DNA of 64,000 nucleotides from Acidobacteriota bacterium (GTDB lineage: Bacteria; Acidobacteriota; Blastocatellia; HR10). Location: contig JAUQQC010000007.1 of NCBI GenBank assembly GCA_030550025.1, positions 57,501 through 121,500 of the forward strand, in the 5' to 3' direction. The notes below the pieces were generated by a model. It saw only the letters and a list, made by a program, of their open reading frames with translations. It ran no database searches and was not told the origin of the DNA. This document shows positions 56,585 to 64,000 of the stretch, piece by piece. Each line of letters starts with the position of its first letter. Positions within the stretch are counted from its first letter, which is position 1. The position numbers and the translations under genes were made by a program.

Positions 56585-58053
56585 GCGAACGGTTAGGTGT
56601 GCGCAATCCTAGGACGGGGCAGATCGATTATTGGATCACGCCACCGACGGCATCGGAGCTTGCCGACCTCTGTGCGCGATTGCGTCAGGGGCAACCCGGT
56701 TGGTGGCGGCTTGGGCTAGCGCAGCGCATCCAAGTCATGCAGCGGTGGAAAGAGATCGTGCTGGAGCATCGGGATGAGCTGATCGCCGCGCTGAGCACCG
56801 ATACCGGGCGGCTCAGGGAGTCCGTGATCGAAGTGGATTCAGTCCCGTTAATGATTGATTGGTGGTCAAGGGTAGCCCCAGAGGTCCTATCCACAGGTCA
56901 GGAGCAACTCACTTCCATCTCGTTCATTAGGATGAGAAGAGAGTTTGTCCCTTATCCCTTGGTGGGAGTCATTAGCCCCTGGAATGTTCCTCTAGCCCTG
57001 TCGCTCATTGATACGATTCCCGCACTCCTGGCCGGTTGTGCGGTGGTGGTCAAACCCAGCGAGGTGACGCCTCGGTTCATTCGACCGCTGACCCATACCA
57101 TTGAATTAGTGCCCGAGTTGCGCCAGGTATTGCAGTTTGTGGAAGGAGGGGGCGAAACCGGTGCTGCCTTGATCGAGTACATTGATCTGGTTTGTTTCAC
57201 CGGTGGTGTGAAAACTGGTCGTCAGGTGGCTGAGGCGGCGGCTCGTCGCTTCATCCCGGCCTTTCTCGAGCTGGGCGGCAAAGACCCCGCCGTGGTGCTG
57301 GCCTCGGCCGACATCGAGTTGGCCACGTCGGCCATTCTGTGGGGAGCGACGAGCAATGCTGGGCAGAATTGCTTGGCGATTGAGCGCATTTACGTAGCCG
57401 AGTCCATCTTCGATCGGTTTGTCGAACAACTGGTAGACAAGGCGCAGCGCGTCCGGTTGGCTTATCCATCGTTCGAAGATGGCGAGCTTGGTCCGATTAT
57501 TGCCGAGCGGCAGGCGGCCATCATCCAAGAGCATTTGCAAGATGCCGTCCAGAAAGGTGCTATGGTTCACTGTGGTGGGACCATTGAACATCTTGGTGGG
57601 GGTCTGTGGTGTCGGCCTACAGTCCTGACCCACGTCAATCACTCGATGAAGGTGATGACTGAGGAAACCTTCGGTCCGCTGATGCCTGTTATGCCATTCG
57701 CCACTGTAGAAGAAGCCATCCATCTGGCTAACGACACCATCTATGGACTCAGTGCCGCCGTCTTTGCTGGTTCTGAAGACGAAGCGCGAGCTGTGGCTGA
57801 GTCGTTGGACGCTGGTAGCATTAGTATCAATGATGCTGCACTGACAGCGGTCGTACGGGAAGCTGAAAAGAATTCATTCAAAGCCTCAGGCCTGGGTGGG
57901 TCACGCATGGGGCCATCGGCCATCAAACGATTTGTGCGGCAAAAAGCGCTCTTGATTAAGAAGGAACCGATCTCGGATCCGTGGTGGTTCGATGCGATCA
58001 AAATCGGTAGCCAGTCGTCGGCAGCTGGTCTTCAACACTTGGTCACCAGTTGA
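56581..58053 (+). CDS. aldehyde dehydrogenase
   Basis: A 490-residue NAD(P)-dependent aldehyde dehydrogenase oxidising an aldehyde to the acid. Catalytic C264 (NAGQNCLAIERIYV) and general base E230 (FLELGGKDPAVVL) are intact; VISPWNVPLALSL and VVVKPSEVTPRF are the cofactor-site motifs; TEETFGPLMPVMPF is conserved. It starts by ATGA overlap with the nitrilase-fold gene. Its last codons and stop lie inside a CAGT-type inverted repeat (58039-58067). The aldehyde could come from the molybdoenzyme-initiated oxidation (inference). Confidence 0.92.
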   Translation: MSERLGVRNPRTGQIDYWITPPTASELADLCARLRQGQPGWWRLGLAQRIQVMQRWKEIVLEHRDELIAALSTDTGRLRESVIEVDSVPLMIDWWSRVAPEVLSTGQEQLTSISFIRMRREFVPYPLVGVISPWNVPLALSLIDTIPALLAGCAVVVKPSEVTPRFIRPLTHTIELVPELRQVLQFVEGGGETGAALIEYIDLVCFTGGVKTGRQVAEAAARRFIPAFLELGGKDPAVVLASADIELATSAILWGATSNAGQNCLAIERIYVAESIFDRFVEQLVDKAQRVRLAYPSFEDGELGPIIAERQAAIIQEHLQDAVQKGAMVHCGGTIEHLGGGLWCRPTVLTHVNHSMKVMTEETFGPLMPVMPFATVEEAIHLANDTIYGLSAAVFAGSEDEARAVAESLDAGSISINDAALTAVVREAEKNSFKASGLGGSRMGPSAIKRFVRQKALLIKKEPISDPWWFDAIKIGSQSSAAGLQHLVTS

Positions 58054-58067
58054 TGACTGGTAACCAA
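58039..58067. repeat. hairpin repeat spanning the aldehyde dehydrogenase stop codon
   Basis: TTGGTCACCAGT-TGATG-ACTGGTAACCAA: a 12-base stem with one mismatch around the TGA stop. It belongs to the CAGTGACCAGT-type family scattered through the accessory block. Confidence 0.6.
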
Positions 58068-58158
58068 TTACTGAGCGCATTACGCGCTAAGAGTGATGAA
58101 AAAATGACCATTCTACAAGCGGAAAGTCACTGCTGATTAGTTCAAAAGATGAACATCA

Positions 58159-58224
58159 AGGAGCACTCACTTCCGGCGGGCTCGGCCTTCGGCTCCAGCG
58201 AGCACGCTGGAGGCGTGCGCTCCT
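58159..58224. repeat. GC-rich imperfect palindromic element
   Basis: Core hairpin CTCCAGCG-AGCA-CGCTGGAG (58193-58212) inside a longer imperfect palindrome from AGGAGCACTC to GTGCGCTCCT. It resembles dispersed REP-like intergenic elements. It lies between the aldehyde dehydrogenase and the DUF3598-like gene. Only this copy is in the window. Confidence 0.55.
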
Positions 58225-58251
58225 AAGAACTTTCACAGGAGGGATTGGCTT

Positions 58252-58698
58252 ATGTCGCTACGCGATAAAATGCCATTGCTTGCCCGGCATGAGGGTGAAT
58301 GGATCGGAACATACATTTACATAGATGCAGAGGGTAGGGTCTTGGATCGTCACGCCTCCCATTTAATCTGTCGCTTCCCCGAGGAAGATCCGAATTCTTA
58401 TCATCAGACGAATCGTTATACTTGGGACGATGGTCGGACGGAGGAGTACCAATTCCCGGCCACCTATCGTGATGGTAAGATCTGGTTTGATACCGAACGT
58501 ATCAAAGGATATGCCTGGGAAGTCGATGACAAGACGATCGTCCTGACCTGGTATTACCGGCACGAGCCGGAGAAATATCTCTATGAGATGATCCAGCTCA
58601 GTCCGGATGGCCAGCATCGAGCCCGCACTTGGCATTGGTTCGATGAAAAGGGTGAACTCTACAAGCGTACGATCATCAAGGAGAGACGGAAAAGTTGA
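58252..58698 (+). CDS. DUF3598-like (lipocalin-type) protein
   Basis: A 148-residue cytoplasmic protein with GGAGG before the ATG. Beta-rich: HEGEWIGTYIYIDAEGRVLD, YHQTNRYTWDDGRTEEYQF, KIWFDTERIKGYAWEVDDK, RARTWHWFDEKGELYKRTI. This fits the DUF3598/calycin group, whose better-known members bind hydrophobic pigments or lipids. Here it may bind the pathway substrate. Assignment from pattern memory only. Confidence 0.65.
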   Translation: MSLRDKMPLLARHEGEWIGTYIYIDAEGRVLDRHASHLICRFPEEDPNSYHQTNRYTWDDGRTEEYQFPATYRDGKIWFDTERIKGYAWEVDDKTIVLTWYYRHEPEKYLYEMIQLSPDGQHRARTWHWFDEKGELYKRTIIKERRKS

Positions 58699-58714
58699 GC
58701 GACGGAAAAATTGA

Positions 58715-58762
58715 CAGTGGCCAGTGATCCGTGTTTATTCATTACCGAATCACTGGTCACTG
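58715..58762. repeat. inverted repeat of the CAGTGACCAGT family
   Basis: CAGTGGCCAGTGAT (58715-58728) pairs with ATCACTGGTCACTG (58749-58762), 14 bp with one G-T pair and a 20-base loop. It is located between the DUF3598-like gene and the acyl-CoA synthetase. It could form a hairpin affecting mRNA decay or termination; no T-run follows. Confidence 0.6.
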
Positions 58763-58784
58763 ATAATTGATCACTGTTAGGCAG

Positions 58785-60368
58785 ATGTTTGGGGATCTTC
58801 GGCATTTTGGTGATCTACTCTATCGCAACGCCCGATACCACGGACGGCGGGTTGGCATCGTCTATGGCGACGTGCGCCTGACCTGGCAGCAGGTTAACGC
58901 GCGCGCCAATCGGTTGGCCTCGGCGCTAGTCCGGCGCGGCGTGCGGCAGGGCGACCGTGTGGCCATTTTGAGCCGTAATTGTCACGAGTACGTGGAGTTA
59001 CTCTTCGGCTTGGCCAAAATCGGCGTCATCAGCGTGCCGATCAATTATCGCCTGGCCGAACCGGAAGTCGAGTTCATCGTGAACGACTCTGGCGCGGTGG
59101 TTCTGGTGGCTGGACCGGAGTACGTAACCGTAGCCGAGCGAATTGCCTCGCGCTCGACAATGGTCAAGGAGCTTGTTGCTTTAGGTCCAGATGCTCCGGC
59201 CGTCAGCTTGGCCTATGATGCGTTGATCGAACAGGGGAGCGAGGCCGAGCCGGAGCCCGAGCGTCCCATCGCGCCAGATGACTTGCTGCTGTTGCTTTAC
59301 ACCAGCGGGACGACCGGCTTTCCCAAGGGCGTCATGTACACACATTATCGCACCTTGGTCGGGATGCTCATCCATGTATTGGCCATCGGTAGCCACTCTA
59401 GTCATCGCGTTATGCTCCCGTCGCCGCTGTATTCGGCAGCAGGCATCGCCGGGATCTTTTGCGCCGTTTATGTGGGCAGCTACACTGTTGTGATCAACTT
59501 TGAGCCGAAGCGGGCATTGGAGACGATTCAAAGGGAGCGCATCACCTTCACCAATCTGGTGCCCACGACAATTCAAATGCTGGTCACACGGGAGGATATC
59601 AATCGCTACGATCTGTCCAGTCTGAAGGTGCTGCTCTACGGTGGCGCGCCGATGCCGGAACCGGTCTTGCGTCGAGCCGCGCAAGTGTTTCACTGCGACT
59701 TTCGTCAGACTTATGCTACGTCTGAAACCGGTTGTTCGGGGACAGTGTTGGAGCCCCACGAGCACCGACTGGCGCTTGAGCAAGCGCAATGGAGCAAGTT
59801 GTTGTCGTCCTGCGGGCGGCCTCAAGTGGGGGTGGCCGTGCGGGTGGTCAATGCGCAGGGTCAGGATGTGGCTCCTGGTGAAGTTGGTGAAGTCGCCATC
59901 TGCTGCGAGGGCAACATGGTCGGCTATTGGAACAATCCCCAAGCCACGGCGGAAGTGCTGCGCGACGGCTGGGTGTATACCGGCGATCTGGCTACCATGG
60001 ACGAGGACGGCTATGTGTACCTGGTCGACCGGAAACACGACATGATCGTCAGCGGTGCGCTCAATGTCTATCCGTCAGAGGTGGAGCGTGTCCTGTATCA
60101 ACATCCGGCGGTGCACGAGTGTGCGGTCATCGGCGTGCCGCACGAAATTTGGGGAGAAGCTGTCAAGGCTGTGGTGGTGGTCAAAGAAGGCATGACGGTA
60201 TCCGAGTCTGAGCTCATTGCGTTTTGCAAACAGCGATTAGCCGGATTTAAGTGTCCCAAGTCGGTCGATTTCGTTGACCGGTTGCCGCGCAACCCGACCG
60301 GCAAAGTGCTCCGGCGAGTCTTGCGCGAGGCCTACAAGAATCAGCGACCGGCAACCAGTGATCAATGA
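58785..60368 (+). CDS. AMP-forming acyl-CoA synthetase
   Basis: A 527-residue ANL-superfamily enzyme activating a carboxylate to its CoA thioester via an acyl-AMP. P-loop YTSGTTGFPKG (172-182), TYATSETGCSGTVLEP (A5 region), GWVYTGDLATMDEDGYVYLVDRKHD split over A7-A8 (YTGDL, VDRKHDMI), and adenylation lysine K507 in NPTGKVLRR. A TTG six codons upstream is in frame but sits in an intergenic repeat, so the ATG at 58785 is preferred. Substrate class (fatty, aromatic or terpenoid acid) cannot be fixed from the sequence. The C-terminus (RPATSDQ) runs into the CAGTGATCA repeat. Confidence 0.92.
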   Translation: MFGDLRHFGDLLYRNARYHGRRVGIVYGDVRLTWQQVNARANRLASALVRRGVRQGDRVAILSRNCHEYVELLFGLAKIGVISVPINYRLAEPEVEFIVNDSGAVVLVAGPEYVTVAERIASRSTMVKELVALGPDAPAVSLAYDALIEQGSEAEPEPERPIAPDDLLLLLYTSGTTGFPKGVMYTHYRTLVGMLIHVLAIGSHSSHRVMLPSPLYSAAGIAGIFCAVYVGSYTVVINFEPKRALETIQRERITFTNLVPTTIQMLVTREDINRYDLSSLKVLLYGGAPMPEPVLRRAAQVFHCDFRQTYATSETGCSGTVLEPHEHRLALEQAQWSKLLSSCGRPQVGVAVRVVNAQGQDVAPGEVGEVAICCEGNMVGYWNNPQATAEVLRDGWVYTGDLATMDEDGYVYLVDRKHDMIVSGALNVYPSEVERVLYQHPAVHECAVIGVPHEIWGEAVKAVVVVKEGMTVSESELIAFCKQRLAGFKCPKSVDFVDRLPRNPTGKVLRRVLREAYKNQRPATSDQ

Positions 60369-60422
60369 TTGGTGATAACGTATTTGAACTGCAGTGAACT
60401 TTCATACTGTGGGTGATAGATC

Positions 60423-61265
60423 ATGATCATTGACATTGTCGTTAACTTGTGGACGCCAGAAGTCACGCGGAATTACCCGGCAAAATTAGACCCCTTTTGG
60501 AAATGGATTAAAATCTACGAGGAAACTAAGGCAGGTATTCCGATTGAGGAACAAATACGCCGTATGGACGAGGCGGGCATTGATCGCGGGTTGCTAGTGG
60601 CGACCACAGGCGGCAAGCCCGGTTCCGATGAGTTCTTCGAGAAACCCTACACGCTCATCCAGAAGGTCATCGAGCAGTATCCCAAACGATTCAAAGGGAT
60701 CATTGGCGTCAACCCTTATCAAATCATGCCGTGGTTGAAAAAGCTCGAGCACGCAGTGCGCGAGTTGGGATTTGTTGGGGCTCACGTCTATCCGCATTGG
60801 TACGGCGCGCCGCCAGATGATCGAGCCTACTATCCGTTCTACGCGAAGTGTGCTGAGTTGGGCGTGCCGATTGAGATCCAGGTGGGACATTCGGCTCAAC
60901 AGTTCTTGCCCACCGTCGCACGCCCGATGACATTGGATCGCGTGGCTATTGATTTCCCGGAATTAAAGATCATCGGCATCCACATCGGTTATCCCTGGAC
61001 GGAGGAGATGATTGCTGTGGCTTGGAAGCATCCCAATGTTTTCATCGGGACTGATGCCCATGCTCCAAAGTATTGGGACCAGTCATTGATCCGCTTCATC
61101 AATGGCCGTGGACAGGATAAGGTGTTATTTGGTACCGATTGGCCAGTGATTGATTTTGCTCGCGCCGTCAAGGAAATCGAGGCCCTGGAATTGAAAGAGA
61201 CGGCAAAGAGGAAGTTACTGATGGAGAATGCCGTCCGGGTTTTCAATCTCGAGAAATGGGTGTGA
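60423..61265 (+). CDS. amidohydrolase-2 (ACMSD-like TIM-barrel) family protein
   Basis: A 280-residue TIM-barrel protein of the family containing ACMSD and 4-oxalomesaconate hydratase, which decarboxylate or hydrate ring-cleavage products. Seen: GAHVYPHWYG (H121, H125), IIGIHIGYPW (H187) and VLFGTDWPVIDF (D239). The N-terminal metal motif, normally D-x-H-x-H, reads DIVVN (V6 and N8 in the His positions), so the metal site is incomplete or rearranged. NAVRVFNLEK is the usual C-terminal helix. It lies 54 bases after the acyl-CoA synthetase and 122 before the molybdoenzyme. Confidence 0.83.
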   Translation: MIIDIVVNLWTPEVTRNYPAKLDPFWKWIKIYEETKAGIPIEEQIRRMDEAGIDRGLLVATTGGKPGSDEFFEKPYTLIQKVIEQYPKRFKGIIGVNPYQIMPWLKKLEHAVRELGFVGAHVYPHWYGAPPDDRAYYPFYAKCAELGVPIEIQVGHSAQQFLPTVARPMTLDRVAIDFPELKIIGIHIGYPWTEEMIAVAWKHPNVFIGTDAHAPKYWDQSLIRFINGRGQDKVLFGTDWPVIDFARAVKEIEALELKETAKRKLLMENAVRVFNLEKWV

Positions 61266-61387
61266 CATCAGGGGCGGATGGTGAACGGTGAACGAGGTTG
61301 ACCGTAAGGTGCCTCTGCGCTATTCCCACGCCCAGTTGGGCGCTATGGATGAACGCTGGATGTTGACCACCAACCGAGGAGGATCCC

Positions 61388-64000
61388 ATGAAAGGTCCTA
61401 AACTCACTCGACGCTCATTTCTCAAAGGCTCAGCCTTGGGAGCCACCGGCTTAATGCTGAAGTATGCTTCGCCAGCTCTGCTTCATGCTGAGACCGTTCC
61501 AGTGGCTCGGTATAGAGGGGTCGAGGACGTGTATCGCCAGAAATGGACTTGGGATAAGGTGGTGCGGGGGACGCACGGGACCAATTGCGCCGGGGCCTGT
61601 GCCTTCAATGTCTACGTCAAAAACGGCATTGTCTGGCGCGAGGAGCAACAGGCCGAATATGAAGCCTCTGGCGATGCCCCCGACTACAACCCGCGCGGTT
61701 GCCAAAAGGGCTTGTGCCACTCGTCCTATATGTATGGGAAGCAGCGCATCCTCTATCCGATGAAGCGGGTGGGGCGACGTGGCGAAGGGAAGTGGCAGCG
61801 CATCAGTTGGGAGCAAGCCTGTCGGGAGATTGCCGATCGGTTCATTGATATATCGGTCAAGTACGGACCTGACGCCATCGGCATGGGTAGCGGCACCCAG
61901 ATGGTCATCAAGTTTGGAACATTGGCAGCCTTCTTGCGGTTCGCAGCGATTACCGGCATTTCTGTGCCCGAGTATTACTCGGGCGTGGGCGACCTGCCGA
62001 CGGGCGCTTACATGACCTTAGGGACGCCGACAGTGGGCGATACGATCGCGGCCGTCTTCAAGTCCAAATACATTCTGATCTGGGCAGCGAATCCGGCTGT
62101 CTCCCGGATACCCGACGCCCACTTCTTCTGGGAAGCCAAGTATAACGGCGCGAAGGTCGTCGCCATCTGTCCGGAATTCAACGCTACAGCCATGCACGCT
62201 ACCCATTGGCTTAATCCCCGGCCAGGCACGGACTTAGCGTTGGTCCTGGCTATGATTCATACGGTCATCGAGGACAAATCCTACGATCGTGAGTATATCA
62301 TCGAACAGACCGATTTGCCCTTCTTAGTGCGGACCGATACCCACCGCTTCCTTCGAGAGAGCGATTTTCTGCAGGACGGCCAGGTCGAGGTCTTTTATGT
62401 GTGGGATCAGCGAACGGGGCAGCCCGTCAAAGCTCCGACCACCACATTGCGACTGGGCGACCTCCAGCCAAGCTTGGAAGGCCGATGGAAAGTTCAAACG
62501 CGGGACGGCCTCGTTGAGGTGACGACCGTCTTCGAGTTGGTGAAGCGCAAGATGGCCGATTACAGCCCAGAGTGGGCATCTGGTGTGACTGGACTTCATC
62601 CCCAAGTCATTCGGCAGATCGCGCGTGAATTTGCCGCCACTAAGCCAGCCATGATTTACACGGGGTATCAGGCCTGTAAGTGGCTTCATGGTGACCTGAT
62701 TCACCGAGCCATGCTTTTGCTTCTGTCACTGACGGGCAATATTGGCCCCGAGGGGAGTGGACTACAAATTCTCAATTCTGTCCGGGCTGATGGTCTCTTT
62801 GCTTTTGCCTTTGCCGGAATTGATCCCACCCTTCGCATGGTTTCGGGCACTACCTGGGATTATGAAAAAGGTAACATGAAACAGCTCAACGAGCAGGTTT
62901 ATGGGAAGGACCTAGCCCAGGTGATAGATACTCACTACCAGACGAGCATTCGCCAGGGGTGGTTTCCTTCCTACGCCAAGCAGGGTTGGAAGATGGGCAT
63001 CTTCGCCGGCAATGGCAGTCCCGGCTGGGTGGCTTCAGCTAAGCAGTGGAGGGAAGAGGCGTTTGACAAGTTGGAGACTATAGTCGTGATGGCACCTGAC
63101 ATGGGCTTTGCTGCCCATCATGCTGATTATGTGCTACCCATTGCCCACCACTACGAACGGGTGGATATAATGTTCCATGCACGGCTTCCCTACATCCAGG
63201 TGCTGGATGCGGCTGTGCCACCATTGGGAGAGGCGGTGGATGATTGGACGGCGATGTATAGACTTCTGGCTGCCATCAGCAAGCGAGCCAAGCAGCGCGG
63301 CATCAAGCCCATTGAGGATGTCGTTGACGGTCGCACCGTCAAGCGCGATTTCACGAAGTACTTGGATCTGTACACCATGAACGGTCAGATCAAGGGCATC
63401 CGGGATGTCATCCAGTTTGTGCTGGACCGGACTCCGGGCGTGCCCAAAGTCACGGTTGAGGAGCTGGCGGCCCGGGGTATAGTGCGCGTCAAGGGTTCTG
63501 ACTCGACGATGTGGGGTTCGCCTGAGTCACCCTATCACACAGATATCACTGACAGCGTGGTGCACAAGCGACCATACAAGACGATGACTGGTCGGCAGCA
63601 ATTCTACTTTGACCACGACTGGTTCATTCAATTCGATGAAACGCTGCCTACCTATAAAGAGCCCTTGCGGCTGGAGCGATATCCACTCCGGTTCATCATG
63701 GGCCATGCTCGACATGGAGTTCACACCATGTGGCGGGATCATCCGTTGTTGCTGCAATTGCAGCGCGGCGAGCCCGACGTGTATGTGAGCGCCGAGGATG
63801 CGGCTCAGCGAGGCGTCCGGGATGGGGATCTGGTGCGGGTCTTTAGCCCAGCCGGTGAGTTCATTGCCCAAGCCCACATTAGTCATGGTGTTCAGCCGGG
63901 CATGGTCTTTATGTATCATGGCTGGGACCCTATGATGTTTCCAACTCGCCATAACTTTTCCTCCGTTATCTGCAGCGGCGGTTTAATCAAACCGACCTCG
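61388..64000 (+). CDS. Tat-exported type II DMSO-reductase-family molybdoenzyme, catalytic subunit (3' end outside window)
   Basis: 871 codons, open to the window end. AGGAGG lies 6 bases before the ATG. Tat leader LTRRSFLKGSALGATG (6-21). The FeS site is H63/C67/C71/C105 (HGTNCAGAC ... RGCQKG), with His as first ligand as in NarG and EbdA. The candidate Mo-ligand Asp is D202 in YYSGVGDLPTGAY. Mo-bisPGD motifs follow (TGNIGPEGSG, GWVASAKQW, MAPDMGFAAHHADYVLPIAHHYER) and the C-terminal domain begins with HARHGVHTMWRDHPLL. Relatives include ethylbenzene and steroid C25 dehydrogenases and selenate, chlorate and perchlorate reductases. With acyl-CoA synthetase and aldehyde dehydrogenase adjacent, a hydroxylase-type role is more likely than a respiratory reductase, but this is inference. 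FeS and haem subunits would be expected just past the window. Confidence 0.88.
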   Translation, partial: MKGPKLTRRSFLKGSALGATGLMLKYASPALLHAETVPVARYRGVEDVYRQKWTWDKVVRGTHGTNCAGACAFNVYVKNGIVWREEQQAEYEASGDAPDYNPRGCQKGLCHSSYMYGKQRILYPMKRVGRRGEGKWQRISWEQACREIADRFIDISVKYGPDAIGMGSGTQMVIKFGTLAAFLRFAAITGISVPEYYSGVGDLPTGAYMTLGTPTVGDTIAAVFKSKYILIWAANPAVSRIPDAHFFWEAKYNGAKVVAICPEFNATAMHATHWLNPRPGTDLALVLAMIHTVIEDKSYDREYIIEQTDLPFLVRTDTHRFLRESDFLQDGQVEVFYVWDQRTGQPVKAPTTTLRLGDLQPSLEGRWKVQTRDGLVEVTTVFELVKRKMADYSPEWASGVTGLHPQVIRQIAREFAATKPAMIYTGYQACKWLHGDLIHRAMLLLLSLTGNIGPEGSGLQILNSVRADGLFAFAFAGIDPTLRMVSGTTWDYEKGNMKQLNEQVYGKDLAQVIDTHYQTSIRQGWFPSYAKQGWKMGIFAGNGSPGWVASAKQWREEAFDKLETIVVMAPDMGFAAHHADYVLPIAHHYERVDIMFHARLPYIQVLDAAVPPLGEAVDDWTAMYRLLAAISKRAKQRGIKPIEDVVDGRTVKRDFTKYLDLYTMNGQIKGIRDVIQFVLDRTPGVPKVTVEELAARGIVRVKGSDSTMWGSPESPYHTDITDSVVHKRPYKTMTGRQQFYFDHDWFIQFDETLPTYKEPLRLERYPLRFIMGHARHGVHTMWRDHPLLLQLQRGEPDVYVSAEDAAQRGVRDGDLVRVFSPAGEFIAQAHISHGVQPGMVFMYHGWDPMMFPTRHNFSSVICSGGLIKPTS
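61402..61542 (+). repeat. duplicated Tat-leader segment, copy in the molybdoenzyme gene
   Basis: Direct repeat partner of 55369-55509 (141 bases, 17 differences counted, no indels). Here the segment is the native export leader, since mature molybdoenzyme sequence (KWTWDKVVRGTHG) follows without a break and a good ribosome-binding site precedes it. This is therefore the likelier donor copy. Confidence 0.88.

Overview
The window reads as chromosome of a GC-rich, didermic bacterium, most likely Acidobacteriota. This is inferred from a large Oar-type TonB receptor with a carboxypeptidase-regulatory domain (plus a decayed second copy), a CusCBA-type efflux operon, LolA, split sdhC/sdhD and Asp-box/propeller secreted proteins. 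No single gene proves the phylum.

Positions 1-31.1 kb are a housekeeping core. They hold the 3' part of a 23S rRNA gene, 5S rRNA and a strong terminator; a TPR protein; a convergent heavy-metal RND efflux operon (cusC-cusB-cusA order, minus strand); a Yip1-family membrane protein; a sigma-54 type activator with a duplicated AAA+ lid; glnE; sdhCDAB; a secreted propeller/nidogen-like protein; a minus-strand operon gltX-ctpA-lolA-priA headed by tRNA-Ser(GCU); and a secreted chymotrypsin-like protease next to a BsuPI-domain protein.

At about 31.1-33.2 kb the character changes. Coding density drops, a truncated and multiply broken TonB-receptor gene sits there, and from 33.26 kb to the window end every gene is on the plus strand. 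The intergenic spaces now carry degenerate short repeats absent from the left part (CAGTGACCAGT-like, CCACAGATTACACAG-like and GAAATCCGAAAT-like). This right-hand block (33.3-64 kb) looks like an accessory metabolic island. In order it has an MFS anion transporter; a two-subunit NDP-forming acyl-CoA ligase whose beta subunit carries a fused 2x[4Fe-4S] ferredoxin domain; a short citrate-synthase-fold lyase; an HD-like protein; an MmgE/PrpD protein; a dihydropyrimidinase-like cyclic amidohydrolase; an exported cytochrome c; a DUF1838 protein; a sialidase-like propeller broken by one TGA; an exported NTF2-like protein; a Tat-exported class V aminotransferase; an IS5-like transposase relic; an intact Oar-type receptor and a small secreted protein between 44-bp inverted repeats; a TlpA thioredoxin fusion; a Tat-exported nitrilase-fold protein; an aldehyde dehydrogenase; a DUF3598-like protein; an AMP-forming acyl-CoA synthetase; an ACMSD-type amidohydrolase; and the first 871 codons of a type II DMSO-reductase-family molybdoenzyme.

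Working model (inference): a substrate is taken up by the TonB receptor, oxidised in the periplasm by the molybdoenzyme with electrons passed to cytochrome c, then handled by aldehyde dehydrogenase, acyl-CoA synthetase, amidohydrolases and finally a CoA-ligase plus retro-Claisen lyase pair. The substrate is unknown. The most striking single observation is that the Tat leader and first mature residues of the molybdoenzyme are duplicated, without indels and with mostly synonymous differences, onto the N-terminus of the nitrilase-fold protein 6 kb upstream. That protein itself lacks the canonical catalytic Cys and Lys.
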